64,000 nucleotides of DNA from Hyphomonas oceanitis SCH89 (GCF_000685295.1 NZ_ARYL01000007.1:1-64000); one strand, 5' to 3'; positions 1-8,348 are shown, counted from the first letter of the stretch. The notes: a model not told the origin generated them from the sequence alone. Numbers and translations are program-made.

Positions 1-74
1 TGCAATGACGGGGCGGACCATACATTTTTATGAGGGGCTGACAAGCGTTGCACCACTCAAGACAAATCAGAATT

Positions 75-668
75 TTATCCTTCCGGGTTGCCTGAATGCT
101 TCTGAGTATTGGATTTCTTGCGACCTTTCGGATGGCCTTGCATCTCACGTCTGGAGGGACCTTGGCGTAATTCTTGGACCTGAAGACCGGTCTCAAAAAA
201 TTGAATGTAAGCGTCCATTTGTGAGGCCCACCCCAGTATGCTTGAGATTGGCCAACCTCTTGCGCGAGCCACTACTGCCTCGCCCTCAGTTCGCTCTATT
301 TCCGGAGATTCAAAGTACAGATCACCTCCTTCAGTCACACCAAGGAGCGTTCCGTGAGCCAACGCATTTCTTAAGTCTATGATATCACTGAAAGGTTGTT
401 CAAATACCTTGGTAAAAATTTCCGATACGTCAGGATCGTGCATCTTTGCCAGCATCCGGGCTACGGCAATTTTTCGACTTATCTGCATTCGACCCAAGAG
501 CACTGCGGTCTTGCTTTCCGAAACAGTAATCAATTGCGAAATTGCCAGAGTTAGGATGTCATCGATTTCTGCGACCGCGCGTACGATCTTGCCGATCGCT
601 AAATATAAATCGTCAGTCATCTCATATGACTGCAAAGTGGCTGGTTCCGCATTATAACTTCTAGGCAT
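75..668 (-). CDS. HEPN-like hypothetical protein
   Basis: A 197-residue protein, predicted largely helical. The stretch RNALAH at residues 100-105 is the R-x4-H signature of HEPN-type domains, many of which are RNases or RNA-binding partners in toxin-antitoxin and defence modules. The C-terminal 25 residues are basic and low complexity (RRE, KGRKK), suggesting nucleic-acid contact. Base composition (about 48% GC) is lower than the 60-65% of neighbouring housekeeping genes, which fits horizontal transfer. No MNT nucleotidyltransferase partner lies on the visible side; the window edge hides the other. Start is ATG with a weak GGGA ahead of it. The HEPN assignment rests on one motif plus helical character, and a non-catalytic C2405-like role is possible. 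Confidence 0.6.
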   Translation of the reverse strand: MPRSYNAEPATLQSYEMTDDLYLAIGKIVRAVAEIDDILTLAISQLITVSESKTAVLLGRMQISRKIAVARMLAKMHDPDVSEIFTKVFEQPFSDIIDLRNALAHGTLLGVTEGGDLYFESPEIERTEGEAVVARARGWPISSILGWASQMDAYIQFFETGLQVQELRQGPSRREMQGHPKGRKKSNTQKHSGNPEG

Positions 669-749
669 AATCCCATTTCACCACAGATGAAGAATTGAAC
701 CAAACTCAAGGTGCCTCAAATAGAAACCTGAAGCCCTACAAATGGTTGG

Positions 750-778
750 AAAAAGGGCGCGAGCCAAAGCCCGCGCCC
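750..778 (-). terminator. Rho-independent terminator of the 49-aa gene
   Basis: Read on the minus strand, a stem GGGCGCG/CGCGCCC closes over a 10-nt loop and is followed by TTTTT. It lies 25 nt past the stop codon of the small gene at 803-952. Confidence 0.8.
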
Positions 779-802
779 GCTCAGAAAGAAGTGCAAGTTT
801 CG

Positions 803-952
803 CTACTTGTCTCCGAGTCCAAAACCCGGAAGTGGCAGGCGCTCGACTACTGAGCCCCCTTTGTCCTTGCGTGCCTTATCGACAGGAACGAACTGCCCAG
901 TTCCGGCATCGCGCCCTGCAAGGCGAGATTTACGTGGTGGAGTTTTGGCCAT
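803..952 (-). CDS. 49-aa conserved-looking basic protein
   Basis: A short gene read directly from the minus strand: ATG at 952, TAG at 803-805, 49 residues. The product starts MAKTPPRKSR, continues RDAGTGQFVPVDKARK and ends FGLGDK. The RDxxTGxFV pattern recalls a family of roughly 50-60-aa proteobacterial proteins of unknown role; that is from memory, not a search. An AAAGGG ribosome-binding site lies 8 nt upstream and a good terminator follows the stop, so it has all the parts of a monocistronic gene. The 5' side is unusually structured (see 977-1102). Function unknown; the basic N-terminus could bind nucleic acid. Confidence 0.7.
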   Translation of the reverse strand: MAKTPPRKSRLAGRDAGTGQFVPVDKARKDKGGSVVERLPLPGFGLGDK

Positions 953-976
953 GGTTAGGCCCTTTCACTTTAAAGC

Positions 977-1054
977 GAGGGGCCGTTGACTGCGGAGCGC
1001 ATTTACGATTCAAAAGAATCGCGTGATTGATAGCGCAGATCGGCACGGCCCCTC
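977..1054. promoter_or_regulatory. Nested inverted repeats, possible RNA leader
   Basis: Three concentric stems: GAGGGGCCGT (977-986) with ACGGCCCCTC (1045-1054); CTGCG (990-994) with CGCAG (1034-1038); CGATTC (1006-1011) with GAATCG (1016-1021) around an AAAA loop. On the minus strand this would be the 5' leader of the 49-aa gene, with the stem base only 25 nt from its start codon. It could be a cis-regulatory leader, a small RNA, or on the plus strand a terminator (the outer stem is followed by AGGTTTT). Confidence 0.55.
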
Positions 1055-1146
1055 AGGTTTTGCCGATTGCTGATTCGGGTTCACCACAAACCCGAATCAG
1101 CACAATCACGACGAATACTGAGGATATTCGCTTTCAGAGTCGAGTC
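1007..1146. promoter_or_regulatory. Cluster of six GANTC (CcrM) sites
   Basis: GANTC occurs at 1007, 1016, 1072, 1094, 1137 and 1142, six times in 140 bp. In alphaproteobacteria CcrM methylates GANTC and GcrA reads this at promoters (established for Caulobacter). Several hundred intergenic bases here (953-1329) hold no other gene. The remaining content is the structured elements and a possible promoter with TTGACA at 1164-1169 facing the hydrolase gene. Confidence 0.6.
1068..1102. repeat. Perfect 14-bp inverted repeat, 7-nt loop
   Basis: TGCTGATTCGGGTT (1068-1081) pairs with AACCCGAATCAGCA (1089-1102). There is no T-tract on either side, so it is not a simple terminator. Each arm carries one GANTC site. 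It could be a protein operator or part of a structured RNA. Confidence 0.7.
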
Positions 1147-1329
1147 CTCAAGCCTGTCTCTTTTTGACACCTATGAACGCCTGCGGGTCTAGGCAGCACA
1201 TAGCGGCGCATTCATGACAATCTCGCGATTTATGGTGCCATCAAGATGGCCCGCCCGCCCCCTGTTGCCATCCCTCGCGAGCGGGTTACCTTTGGCTGCA
1301 TATCGCAGCAGATAAAAGGGAAACCCGTC

Positions 1330-2415
1330 ATGCGGATTTTGGGCGCGCTTACGCTGATTGCAGCCTTGTTCGGCGCGGGGCAGGCGGGGGCTGAGGATTG
1401 GCAGGCGCGGGCGGAGAAGCATTCGGTGGAGCTGGCCGATTTCAGCTTCGGCGCGGGCGAGACGCTGCCGTCGGTCACCATGAGCTATTATACGCTGGGC
1501 ACGCCGCAGCGGGACGCGGACGGGCATATCACCAATGCCGTGATGCTGCTGCACGGGACGGGTGGCAGCGGGCTGTCGCTGCTGCGGCCCTCGTTCGGGG
1601 ATGAATTGTTCGGGCCGGGCCAGCCGCTGGACCTTGCGCGCTATTACGTGATCTCGCCCGACAATCTGGGCCATGGCGACAGTTCCAAGCCGAGCGACGG
1701 GCTGCGCGCGGCGTTCCCGCGCTATGACTATGACGACATGGTTGAGGCCGAGTACCGGATGCTGACCGAGGGCATGGATGTGCAGGGGCTGGAGATGATT
1801 GTCGGCACGTCGATGGGCTGCATGCAGGGCTTTGTGTGGGGCGAGGAGCACCCCGGCTTTGCACGGCGGCTGGTGCCGCTGGCCTGCAATGTGATCGAGA
1901 TTGCCGGGCGCAACCGCATGTTCCGCCAGATGATCATTGATGGCTTCGAGCAGGACCCGGCCTATGCGGGCGGGAACTATGCCGAGGCGGGCGACCTGAA
2001 GCGGGGCGTAGCCATCTGGGCCAATGCGCTGATCCTTGCCGGATCGAACCCCTACCGGATGCAGGCCGAGGCGCCGACGCGGGAGGCGGCGGTGGACCAG
2101 CTGCACGCCGCGCTGGAGCGGTTTACGGCCCACCCGGCAGACCCGAACGATACGATCTACCAGTTCGACGCGTCGCGGAATTACAATCCGGCGCCGCGCC
2201 TTTCCGAGATCACTGTGCCGGTGCTGTGGATCAATTCGGCGGATGATTTCATCAACCCGCCGGGCCTTGGCGACCCGGAAGCGAAGGCGGCGGAGATGCC
2301 CAATGCGCGCTTCGTGCTGGTGCCGGCGAGCGAGGAGACACGCGGCCACGGCACGCATACCTGGCCGATGTTCTGGAAGGATGAGCTGGAGACATTCCTG
2401 GCCGATAATCCGTAA
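1330..2415 (+). CDS. Secreted alpha/beta hydrolase, MetX-like
   Basis: A 361-residue alpha/beta-fold hydrolase. The chosen start (MRILGALTL) gives a clean signal peptide ending GAGQAGA and has AAAAGGGA upstream; an in-frame ATG 28 codons earlier would spoil the signal. Motifs: oxyanion region HGTGGSG, LGHGDSSKPSDGLR, and the nucleophile elbow GTSMGCMQG (Ser within GxSxG). A late Asp (NSADDF) and a His (RGHGTHTW) complete a plausible triad. The GHGDSSKP block and overall order resemble homoserine O-acetyltransferase-like hydrolases. Because the protein is exported, an amino-acid biosynthetic role is unlikely and esterase activity in the periplasm is more probable. The substrate cannot be read from sequence. 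Confidence 0.85.
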   Translation: MRILGALTLIAALFGAGQAGAEDWQARAEKHSVELADFSFGAGETLPSVTMSYYTLGTPQRDADGHITNAVMLLHGTGGSGLSLLRPSFGDELFGPGQPLDLARYYVISPDNLGHGDSSKPSDGLRAAFPRYDYDDMVEAEYRMLTEGMDVQGLEMIVGTSMGCMQGFVWGEEHPGFARRLVPLACNVIEIAGRNRMFRQMIIDGFEQDPAYAGGNYAEAGDLKRGVAIWANALILAGSNPYRMQAEAPTREAAVDQLHAALERFTAHPADPNDTIYQFDASRNYNPAPRLSEITVPVLWINSADDFINPPGLGDPEAKAAEMPNARFVLVPASEETRGHGTHTWPMFWKDELETFLADNP

Positions 2416-2510
2416 GGGTGATCAGGCGGGGCGGTCGGGGGGCTATCGCTGCGCAGGGAGTGGCCGCATAAAGGACGGGAGCGACCGGAATAGGGGGGAG
2501 GCGAAGCGAA

Positions 2511-4385
2511 ATGGCAGGCGTGTTCGACTCTTTCCTTACGCTCAATGATTTCCAGTTGCATGACGCGAAGGTCGAGCCGCGCGCGTTGCGGCTGACGTCC
2601 CCGCGCGGGCAGACGGTGCTTGAGCCCAAGGTGATGGCCGTGCTGTTGGCGCTGGCCGAGCGGCCGGGCGGGCTGTGGCGGCGCGATGAACTGTTCGAGC
2701 GAGTCTGGCCGGGCAGCCCAAGCGGCGAGGAAGTGCTGACGCGTGCTGTGTCGCTGCTGCGCAAGGCCCTGCTGGCTGTCTGCGAAAAGGACGTCGCTGT
2801 GGTGACTGTTCCAACGCTGGGCTACCGCCTTGAAGGGCGTGTCGTGCCCGACGGGCCTGCACCCGGAAAGGATGCGCCAGCGGCGGCGCCGTCGGTTGCG
2901 GTCCTGGCCTTTGCCGATCTGAGCGATACGGGCGACCAGGCCTATTTCGCCGACGGGGTCGGCGAGGAAATCATCAATGCGCTGGTGCATGTCGAGGGCC
3001 TGAAAGTGGCCGGGCGAACGTCCTCGTTCGCTTTCAGGGAACAGACGCGGGACATACGCGCCATCGGGGCGGCGCTGAATGTCGAATTCGTGCTTGAAGG
3101 CTCTGTGCGCAAACACGGCACGCGGGTTCGGGTAACGACGCAGCTGATACGTTCAGCAGACGGGTTTCATCAATGGTCGGAAACCTTTGACGCGCAGCTG
3201 ACGGATATTTTCGATCTTCAGGACCGGATTGCCCAAGTCGTGGCGCGCGAGTTCAACATGCTGCTGCATCCGTCTGATCAGGGCCGTCTGGCGCCGCGCC
3301 TGACAATCAGTTTCGAGGCTTATGACCTGCTGTTGCGGGCCCGGGCGAGCTATCGCCTCAATCAGGATGAAGCGACATTCGCTCGCGCCGAAGCGATGCT
3401 GAGAGAGGCGGTCGAGATTGACCCTGACTTCGTGGGGGCCTGGATCGAGATTGCCACCCTGAACAATTTTGCCTCGGCCTATCACCGGGACCGAACGCTG
3501 AAATCCATGTTTGAAGCCTCCAGGGCGGCGGTTGAGCGGGCGATGGACATTGCCCCCTCCGCGCCCGAAACAATCATCTGGTCAGCAAATATCCGCTATT
3601 TCGAGGGCGAAGCGCTGACGGCGTTCCGGATGGCCAAGACGGCCCTGCAGCTTGCGCCGCAGAATTCCGGCATCATGTTCAGCGTCGGCCATTATGCCGC
3701 CTGCTTCGGCTATCATGAAGAGGCGGCACGGCTGCTCGAGGGCGCGCTTGAGCTTGATCCTCTGGACGCGTTCGCGTGGCATACGCTGGCGCTGGTGCGC
3801 CAGAACATGCGGCAATACGAGGTGGCGGAACGCCATGCCCGGCATGCCATCAAGCTGGGTGATCGACTGGCGCGGGAAGTGCTTGCCTGGAACGCCTTTG
3901 CGCAAGGTGACCGCGACGAGGCCGAGCGCCAGCACCTGACGCTGTTCGACGAGATCGGCGCGCAAATGGAGGGCGGTACGCAGGGCCGTCCGATCTGGGA
4001 AATGTTCGCCCGCGCCGTTTTTCATGACAGCCGGCCTGATGGCGACATGATGCGGCAGGTGCTGTCGATGCAGATGGGCGCAAAGGATTATGAGCCCTCG
4101 GCCTCGACTTTCACCGCGGTTGCCAATCTCGGCATGGTGGAGGAACTGATGGCCCAGTGGGGCGATGCCTATGCCATCAAGAGCGTCGCGTCTGTTGCCA
4201 TGTGGGGGGATTACAGCTGGGCGCGCGCGTTCCGCAGCCATACAGGCTTTCCGGCCTTTGCAGAATCGCGCGGGCTGGCAGCGGTGTGGCGCGAGTTCGG
4301 CTGGCCGGCGGGCTGCGCACCATTGCCTGGCACTGACGGAACCGACGGGCGGTTTACATGCGGTCAGCCGGTCGGCGAGCCGTAG
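2511..4385 (+). CDS. Winged-helix regulator with TPR repeats
   Basis: A 624-residue protein. Residues about 15-110 form an OmpR/CadC-type winged-helix DNA-binding domain (LEPKVMAVLLALAERPG, RDELFERVWPG, TRAVSLLRKAL). Residues about 125-265 match the domain often linked to such regulators and to class III adenylate cyclases (VAVLAFADLSD, FADGVGEEI, FVLEGSVRK, WSETFDAQLTDIFDLQD). The rest is TPR-like helical repeats (MDIAPSAPETI, LELDPLDAFAWHTLALVR). No transmembrane segment is evident, so it is probably cytoplasmic and not a true CadC. ATG with GGGGGGAGG upstream. It faces the lipase gene and their 3' ends overlap by 22 bp. Signal and targets unknown. Confidence 0.85.
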   Translation: MAGVFDSFLTLNDFQLHDAKVEPRALRLTSPRGQTVLEPKVMAVLLALAERPGGLWRRDELFERVWPGSPSGEEVLTRAVSLLRKALLAVCEKDVAVVTVPTLGYRLEGRVVPDGPAPGKDAPAAAPSVAVLAFADLSDTGDQAYFADGVGEEIINALVHVEGLKVAGRTSSFAFREQTRDIRAIGAALNVEFVLEGSVRKHGTRVRVTTQLIRSADGFHQWSETFDAQLTDIFDLQDRIAQVVAREFNMLLHPSDQGRLAPRLTISFEAYDLLLRARASYRLNQDEATFARAEAMLREAVEIDPDFVGAWIEIATLNNFASAYHRDRTLKSMFEASRAAVERAMDIAPSAPETIIWSANIRYFEGEALTAFRMAKTALQLAPQNSGIMFSVGHYAACFGYHEEAARLLEGALELDPLDAFAWHTLALVRQNMRQYEVAERHARHAIKLGDRLAREVLAWNAFAQGDRDEAERQHLTLFDEIGAQMEGGTQGRPIWEMFARAVFHDSRPDGDMMRQVLSMQMGAKDYEPSASTFTAVANLGMVEELMAQWGDAYAIKSVASVAMWGDYSWARAFRSHTGFPAFAESRGLAAVWREFGWPAGCAPLPGTDGTDGRFTCGQPVGEP

Positions 4386-5332
4386 GCCGGCAGCAAAGAG
4401 GCAGGACCGATATCGGTTTGCGGCGCACCCATGAGATAAAGATATGAATTGTGTGTGTGCTGATTTTTGGCCTGATCGACAAAGCCAATGGTTGGCGGAA
4501 GCTGGACTGATCCAAGGCGCACGAGCGTTTCGGCCTGTTGCCACGCGCCGGCGGCCCGGGCCTGGTCAGCCCAGAGCCGTGTCCCATCGCGGATAAGAGC
4601 GCCTTCGATCGTGTCGGGCAGCGCCTCGGGGACCTTGTCGGGGATCAACTGGTCTATCCGGCCATACCAATAGGGAATGGTATCGAGCGGATTGATGATC
4701 TGGAATGACGCGCCGGTTGCTGCGATCCAGGCGGCAAAGGCAGGGTCACCTGGCGAGGGCGGCGCTGACGCATAGGCGATTATGCTGGTCCCGCCGGAAT
4801 TGGACCATGTCGGCGCCTGCTGCAGGGCCCAGGCATAGAGAATCTGAACGAGGGCCGCGCCCTGGCTGTGCCCGGTGACGAACAGGTTGAAGCCGTGTGC
4901 CGCGCTGGCTGCAGCGCTCAGAAAGGCTGGCAGGGTGAGGCCGGAAATATCGTCGGCAACGCCCAGCATTCCGTTGACCGCTTCGAGGAAGTCGGACGAC
5001 ACGGCCGTCTCGGCTCCTTGGGTGTAGGGGCAGGGCGACTGGCTCTTGGGAACATCCTCCCAGAAACTGTCGACCGTATAGATCGTGCCGCGCAGGACGA
5101 CAGACAGAAAACCGGTAGCCTTTTGGCGCGCCACGTAGAGCATGTTCTGGTCGACGGTGCCGACCACCGGCCCCCAGACAAGCGACCATTCGCCCCGCGT
5201 GGCATAGGCTGTCTTGGCAAGCTCGGCCTCGATGGCGGGTTTCACCACGCTCATCTTTTGTCCGACAGCGGCATTCGCAATCGCTGCGAGGGTCAACTGG
5301 GTCTGTGCCGTTTCCAGATTATAGACGGCCAT
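4364..5332 (-). CDS. Class 3 lipase family protein
   Basis: A 322-residue alpha/beta hydrolase of the fungal-type (class 3) lipase family. The nucleophile elbow is TGHSQGAAL, preceded by FLSVVLRGTIYTVDSF, which matches the conserved FRGT(x) oxyanion segment. A DTIPYWY segment supplies the usual late acidic residue and NQHTHNSY a candidate His. No signal peptide is visible, so it may act inside the cell or leave by a non-Sec route. GGAGG lies 6 nt ahead of ATG. Monocistronic and convergent with the TPR regulator. Substrate unknown. Confidence 0.8.
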   Translation of the reverse strand: MAVYNLETAQTQLTLAAIANAAVGQKMSVVKPAIEAELAKTAYATRGEWSLVWGPVVGTVDQNMLYVARQKATGFLSVVLRGTIYTVDSFWEDVPKSQSPCPYTQGAETAVSSDFLEAVNGMLGVADDISGLTLPAFLSAAASAAHGFNLFVTGHSQGAALVQILYAWALQQAPTWSNSGGTSIIAYASAPPSPGDPAFAAWIAATGASFQIINPLDTIPYWYGRIDQLIPDKVPEALPDTIEGALIRDGTRLWADQARAAGAWQQAETLVRLGSVQLPPTIGFVDQAKNQHTHNSYLYLMGAPQTDIGPASLLPAYGSPTG

Positions 5333-5558
5333 GGCCTGCCTCCGCTGCGTTCTGTGACGGGATCATCGGCGTCGCCCGTCCGGATGGCAAGTCAAACCTG
5401 ATCAGCGGACGGATACATCCTGCTCGAAACAGGCTCCCTCAGAAATTCCTCAGATCGAAATCGGGCGTCCATCGGGATCACGCGGCCCATGCCGTGATGA
5501 ATGATGAGGCAGCCGGAGCGCTGCATCAGAGACATGCAGATCCCGAAGGAGAAACCCA

Positions 5559-5897
5559 ATGTCCACCACGTTCAAAGCAATCCTCGCCGCAGCTGCGCTT
5601 GGCTTCGTCACGGCTGGCGCCGCCAGCGCCGACCCAAGTTTCGAAGCCGCATTCACCTACAATCCGGACCTCTCTCCGGAAGCGACCTACACTTCTTTTG
5701 AGCGCCAGGCCCGCAAGGCCTGCCGGGTGGGCAAGCGCAGTGTGGTCGACCTGGGTGTAAAGGCGAAATATGAGCGCGCCTGCCAGGCTGAACTCCTGTC
5801 CAATGCGGTGGCCGCCACGAAGAATCCGCGCCTGATAAGCCTGCACAGCGTCCGCACCGACCCGCAGGCCGGGAGCGTCATGGCAAGCCTGAAATAG
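5559..5897 (+). CDS. UrcA family protein
   Basis: A 112-residue exported protein: signal peptide to about residue 25 (ALGFVTAGAASA), then a small domain with two conserved Cys (KACRVG and YERACQAEL) that probably form a disulfide. The pattern of a Tyr/Leu-rich strand followed by ARxAC...C matches the UrcA family, small periplasmic proteins common in Caulobacterales, Hyphomonadaceae and sphingomonads. Function unknown. AAGGAG lies 8 nt before ATG. A terminator follows. Confidence 0.8.
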   Translation: MSTTFKAILAAAALGFVTAGAASADPSFEAAFTYNPDLSPEATYTSFERQARKACRVGKRSVVDLGVKAKYERACQAELLSNAVAATKNPRLISLHSVRTDPQAGSVMASLK

Positions 5898-5934
5898 GCG
5901 TCAGGCCTATATGCCTGCCCTCATATTAGAGGTG

Positions 5935-5962
5935 GGGCGTCCGCATGGACGCCCTCGTTTCT
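5935..5962 (+). terminator. Terminator after UrcA gene
   Basis: GGGCGTCC/GGACGCCC stem with a GCAT loop, followed by TCGTTTCTGCTT. Confidence 0.65.
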
Positions 5963-6044
5963 GCTTGTTCTGTTGTGAAGACACAGGCACGCGCCTAGTT
6001 TAAGCTGCCTGTGGCTGCGGCGACGACCGCGCAGGAGATGCTGC

Positions 6045-6446
6045 ATGATCAACGCCGCCATTATCACGTCCACGCTTGAGACGGTTTCGGAGCGGTGCGC
6101 GGATCCGAAAGGGCGGATTTTTGCGCGGCTCTATGCGCTGGACGCGAGATTCGAGCCGCTGTTCGTGATGGATACGGATGGGGGCGTGCGCGGCAGCATG
6201 CTGGAGACGAGCCTCAATTGCATGATCGGTGTGGCCGAGGGGCAGAGCGAGACGCCGCGCCTGCTGATCGAGGCGGCGCGGATGATCCATGACGGGTACG
6301 GATTGACGCCCGCCGAGGTGGACCTGATGTTCGTGGCAATGCGCGACGTTTTCCGCGAGATCATGGCGGATGACTGGACGGGGCAAGTGGATGCGGAATG
6401 GACCGCGCTGCTGGCTGAGCTGGCGGCGATTGGCGCGGAGGCCTGA
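6045..6446 (+). CDS. Globin-like protein
   Basis: A 133-residue all-helical protein. Spaced matches to single-domain globins: RLYALDARFEPLF in the position of the B-C helix region, RMIHDGYGLTPAEVD resembling the F helix with a candidate proximal His, and W-x6-EWTALLAELAAI resembling the W-x-AW pattern of helix H. No signal peptide. AGGAG upstream of ATG. The gene ends five bases before the convergent sulfotransferase gene. A haem- or bilin-binding sensor globin would fit, but without an alignment this is a tentative call; an unrelated helical protein is possible. Confidence 0.5.
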   Translation: MINAAIITSTLETVSERCADPKGRIFARLYALDARFEPLFVMDTDGGVRGSMLETSLNCMIGVAEGQSETPRLLIEAARMIHDGYGLTPAEVDLMFVAMRDVFREIMADDWTGQVDAEWTALLAELAAIGAEA

Positions 6447-6450
6447 GGGC

Positions 6451-7230
6451 CTAGCCGGTGCGCGCGGCGGCGTCGGAATGGAAGCGGGCGACCCATTCGC
6501 GGTTGAGCGCATCGGCCTGACGGAGTGTGGGGGACTCGAGGCTCTGGCCGGGCGGCAGGGTTATGCCGAGGGCGGCGAGGAGATCGGCCGCTGTGCCCGC
6601 CGGATCTTCGTCGAGCGTTTCGTAGATGACACGGAGCGGTGTGATGCCAGCCTTGGCGAACCAGGCGTCCCACGCGGCATTGTGGGCATCAATGGTGCGG
6701 ACGAAATCCTTCAGCTTGCCGAAATGATAGCGCGGCGTGGCACGCAGCGGCACGGGTTCGCCGCGCCGGTAATGCCAGAGCTGCGTCTGTTCGGCGCGCA
6801 TCCAGGAGACGGCCTGGGCCACGACATCCTCGCGCTGGAGATGGATGAAACGGACCGGGCCGAAGCTGCGGTCGAGCAAGGCGGCGGTATGGTCGGCGTA
6901 TTCGGGATAGACCTCGGCGAGATTCGCCGTGAGTTCGTCCATCGTGCCCCACATGATGCGGGCGGCGAAGACGCGATTGGCAGTGCGCCCTGCACGGTTG
7001 GCCGCTTCGAGATAGGCGGCGAAGGGCACTTGCGCGTCAGGAGACGGCGTGACGCCCCATTCATGTGCCATGCGGCCCATGTCTTGCCTGCGGAACCAGG
7101 ATTGCGGATGGCCGGCGACGCCCGTGGACTCGAGCAGGCTGCACAGGAGCGTGCTGCCTGTACGGGGCGTGGCGCAGAGGATCCAGGAAGGCGGGGATGC
7201 GGACGGAGTCGGGGAGGGCGTATCCGTCAT
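6451..7230 (-). CDS. Stf0-type sulfotransferase
   Basis: A 259-residue soluble protein. The N-terminal LCATPRTGSTLLCSLL is the 5'-phosphosulfate-binding loop, and RFIHLQREDVVAQAVSWMRA is the 3'-phosphate-binding segment of PAPS-dependent sulfotransferases of the Stf0 group (trehalose 2-sulfotransferase relatives). The acceptor cannot be inferred; a cell-surface glycan or glycolipid is usual. It lies 6 bp downstream of the glutathione peroxidase gene on the same strand and may be co-transcribed with it. Confidence 0.85.
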   Translation of the reverse strand: MTDTPSPTPSASPPSWILCATPRTGSTLLCSLLESTGVAGHPQSWFRRQDMGRMAHEWGVTPSPDAQVPFAAYLEAANRAGRTANRVFAARIMWGTMDELTANLAEVYPEYADHTAALLDRSFGPVRFIHLQREDVVAQAVSWMRAEQTQLWHYRRGEPVPLRATPRYHFGKLKDFVRTIDAHNAAWDAWFAKAGITPLRVIYETLDEDPAGTAADLLAALGITLPPGQSLESPTLRQADALNREWVARFHSDAAARTG

Positions 7231-7236
7231 ACCTCG

Positions 7237-7824
7237 CTACCCCTTGAGGGCGGCTTCAATATCGGCGACGAGTTCGGCGTCGGCGGGCTTGGTGGCGGAG
7301 GGGTAGGCCTTGATCGGCGTGCCGGAGGCATTGGTCAGCACTTTGTGGAAGTTCCACTTGGGCTGAGCCGCGTCACCGAGCGTTTCGACCGCGTGGACAT
7401 AGAAGGGGTGTTCCTCGGCGCCGGTGACCTTGTATTTCCTGGTCAGCGGGAAGGTGACGCCGTAATTGATCTGGCAGAAGGTTTTCACCTCGGCTTCGGT
7501 GCCGGGCTCCTGGCCGCCGAAATCGTTCGAGGGCACGCCGACGATGACGAGGCCCTTGTCCTTGTAGGCCTCATAAAGCTCTTCGAGACCGGCATATTGG
7601 GGTGTGTAGCCACACTTCGAGGCCGTGTTGACGACGAGGACGGCCTTGGCGCCGAGGGTGGCGAGGTCGAGCGGCTTGCCGTCGATGGAGGTGAATTCGG
7701 TGGCGGTCATGGCGGGCTCCATCTGGTGGGTGGAATGGTCTTGTGCGGCCATGGGCTCGGCCGAGGCGGCTGAGACGAGCAGGGCGGCAAGGGCGAGCGG
7801 TAGGGCAGGGCGCAGGACGGACAT
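7237..7824 (-). CDS. Glutathione peroxidase, exported
   Basis: A 195-residue peroxidase. The ATG at 7824 is preceded by AAGGAG and gives a signal peptide (ALPLALAALLVSAASA), so the enzyme is periplasmic. Catalytic features are present: peroxidatic Cys in NTASKCGYTPQY, Gln in NDFGGQEPG and Trp in KWNFHK, plus the FPLTRKYKVTG block. It is a Cys (not selenocysteine) enzyme, probably reduced by thioredoxin-like donors, as is typical of bacterial members. It removes hydrogen or lipid peroxides. Confidence 0.9.
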   Translation of the reverse strand: MSVLRPALPLALAALLVSAASAEPMAAQDHSTHQMEPAMTATEFTSIDGKPLDLATLGAKAVLVVNTASKCGYTPQYAGLEELYEAYKDKGLVIVGVPSNDFGGQEPGTEAEVKTFCQINYGVTFPLTRKYKVTGAEEHPFYVHAVETLGDAAQPKWNFHKVLTNASGTPIKAYPSATKPADAELVADIEAALKG

Positions 7825-7930
7825 GGGCGGCTCCTTGAATCTGTTCGCATACAAGTAGACGGACTGGGGGCGGCGTCACCCCCGCGAGCGAACATTTTTT
7901 CGTGTGAGGGCGGAAATGGCGCCGATCAGG

Positions 7931-8257
7931 TCAGATCAGTTCGAGGCCGACTTCGGAATTGTGCTGCCAGATGACACGCGCCGGGCCGGAGACACCCACG
8001 GCGGCCGCTTTGACGATGAGGCGCGGCGGCAGGACTTCGTTCGTGGGGAAGCGGAGGCGCACGCCGGTCTTGCTGTAGTCCAGCACGATGCAGCGGAGCG
8101 AATAGCCCGATTCGAAGACGACTGAGGCTTCCCGGTAGGCCGTGCCGCGCAAGGGGCGCGGGGTGGCGTGCTGGGTCGACACCGCCTGCGCAATCCGGCT
8201 GCTGGGGGCAGCGGCTGCGGATTTCTTTTGACCGAATTTGCGGGTCATCAGGGCCAT
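7931..8257 (-). CDS. PilZ-domain protein
   Basis: A 108-residue single PilZ domain. The pattern LDYSKTGVRLRFP corresponds to the D/NxSxxGxR c-di-GMP-binding motif, and upstream RGTAYREA sits where the RxxxR element normally lies but is degenerate (one Arg only), so binding is uncertain. No membrane segment. An alternative start three codons in is possible. The window also encodes a second PilZ protein (43276), two cyclases and a GGDEF-EAL protein. Confidence 0.75.
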   Translation of the reverse strand: MALMTRKFGQKKSAAAAPSSRIAQAVSTQHATPRPLRGTAYREASVVFESGYSLRCIVLDYSKTGVRLRFPTNEVLPPRLIVKAAAVGVSGPARVIWQHNSEVGLELI

Positions 8258-8348
8258 GGCGTATACTCACTCGTCTATTTCTGGGTCAAACGGACCCGTA
8301 GGTCTGTTTCATCAGCAATTATCGCGCCAAGCTCTTAACAGAGCGCAA

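Noticed and set aside
1189-2358. 389-codon minus-strand frame
   Set aside because: Antisense to the hydrolase gene; Arg/His-rich shadow without motifs or ribosome-binding site.
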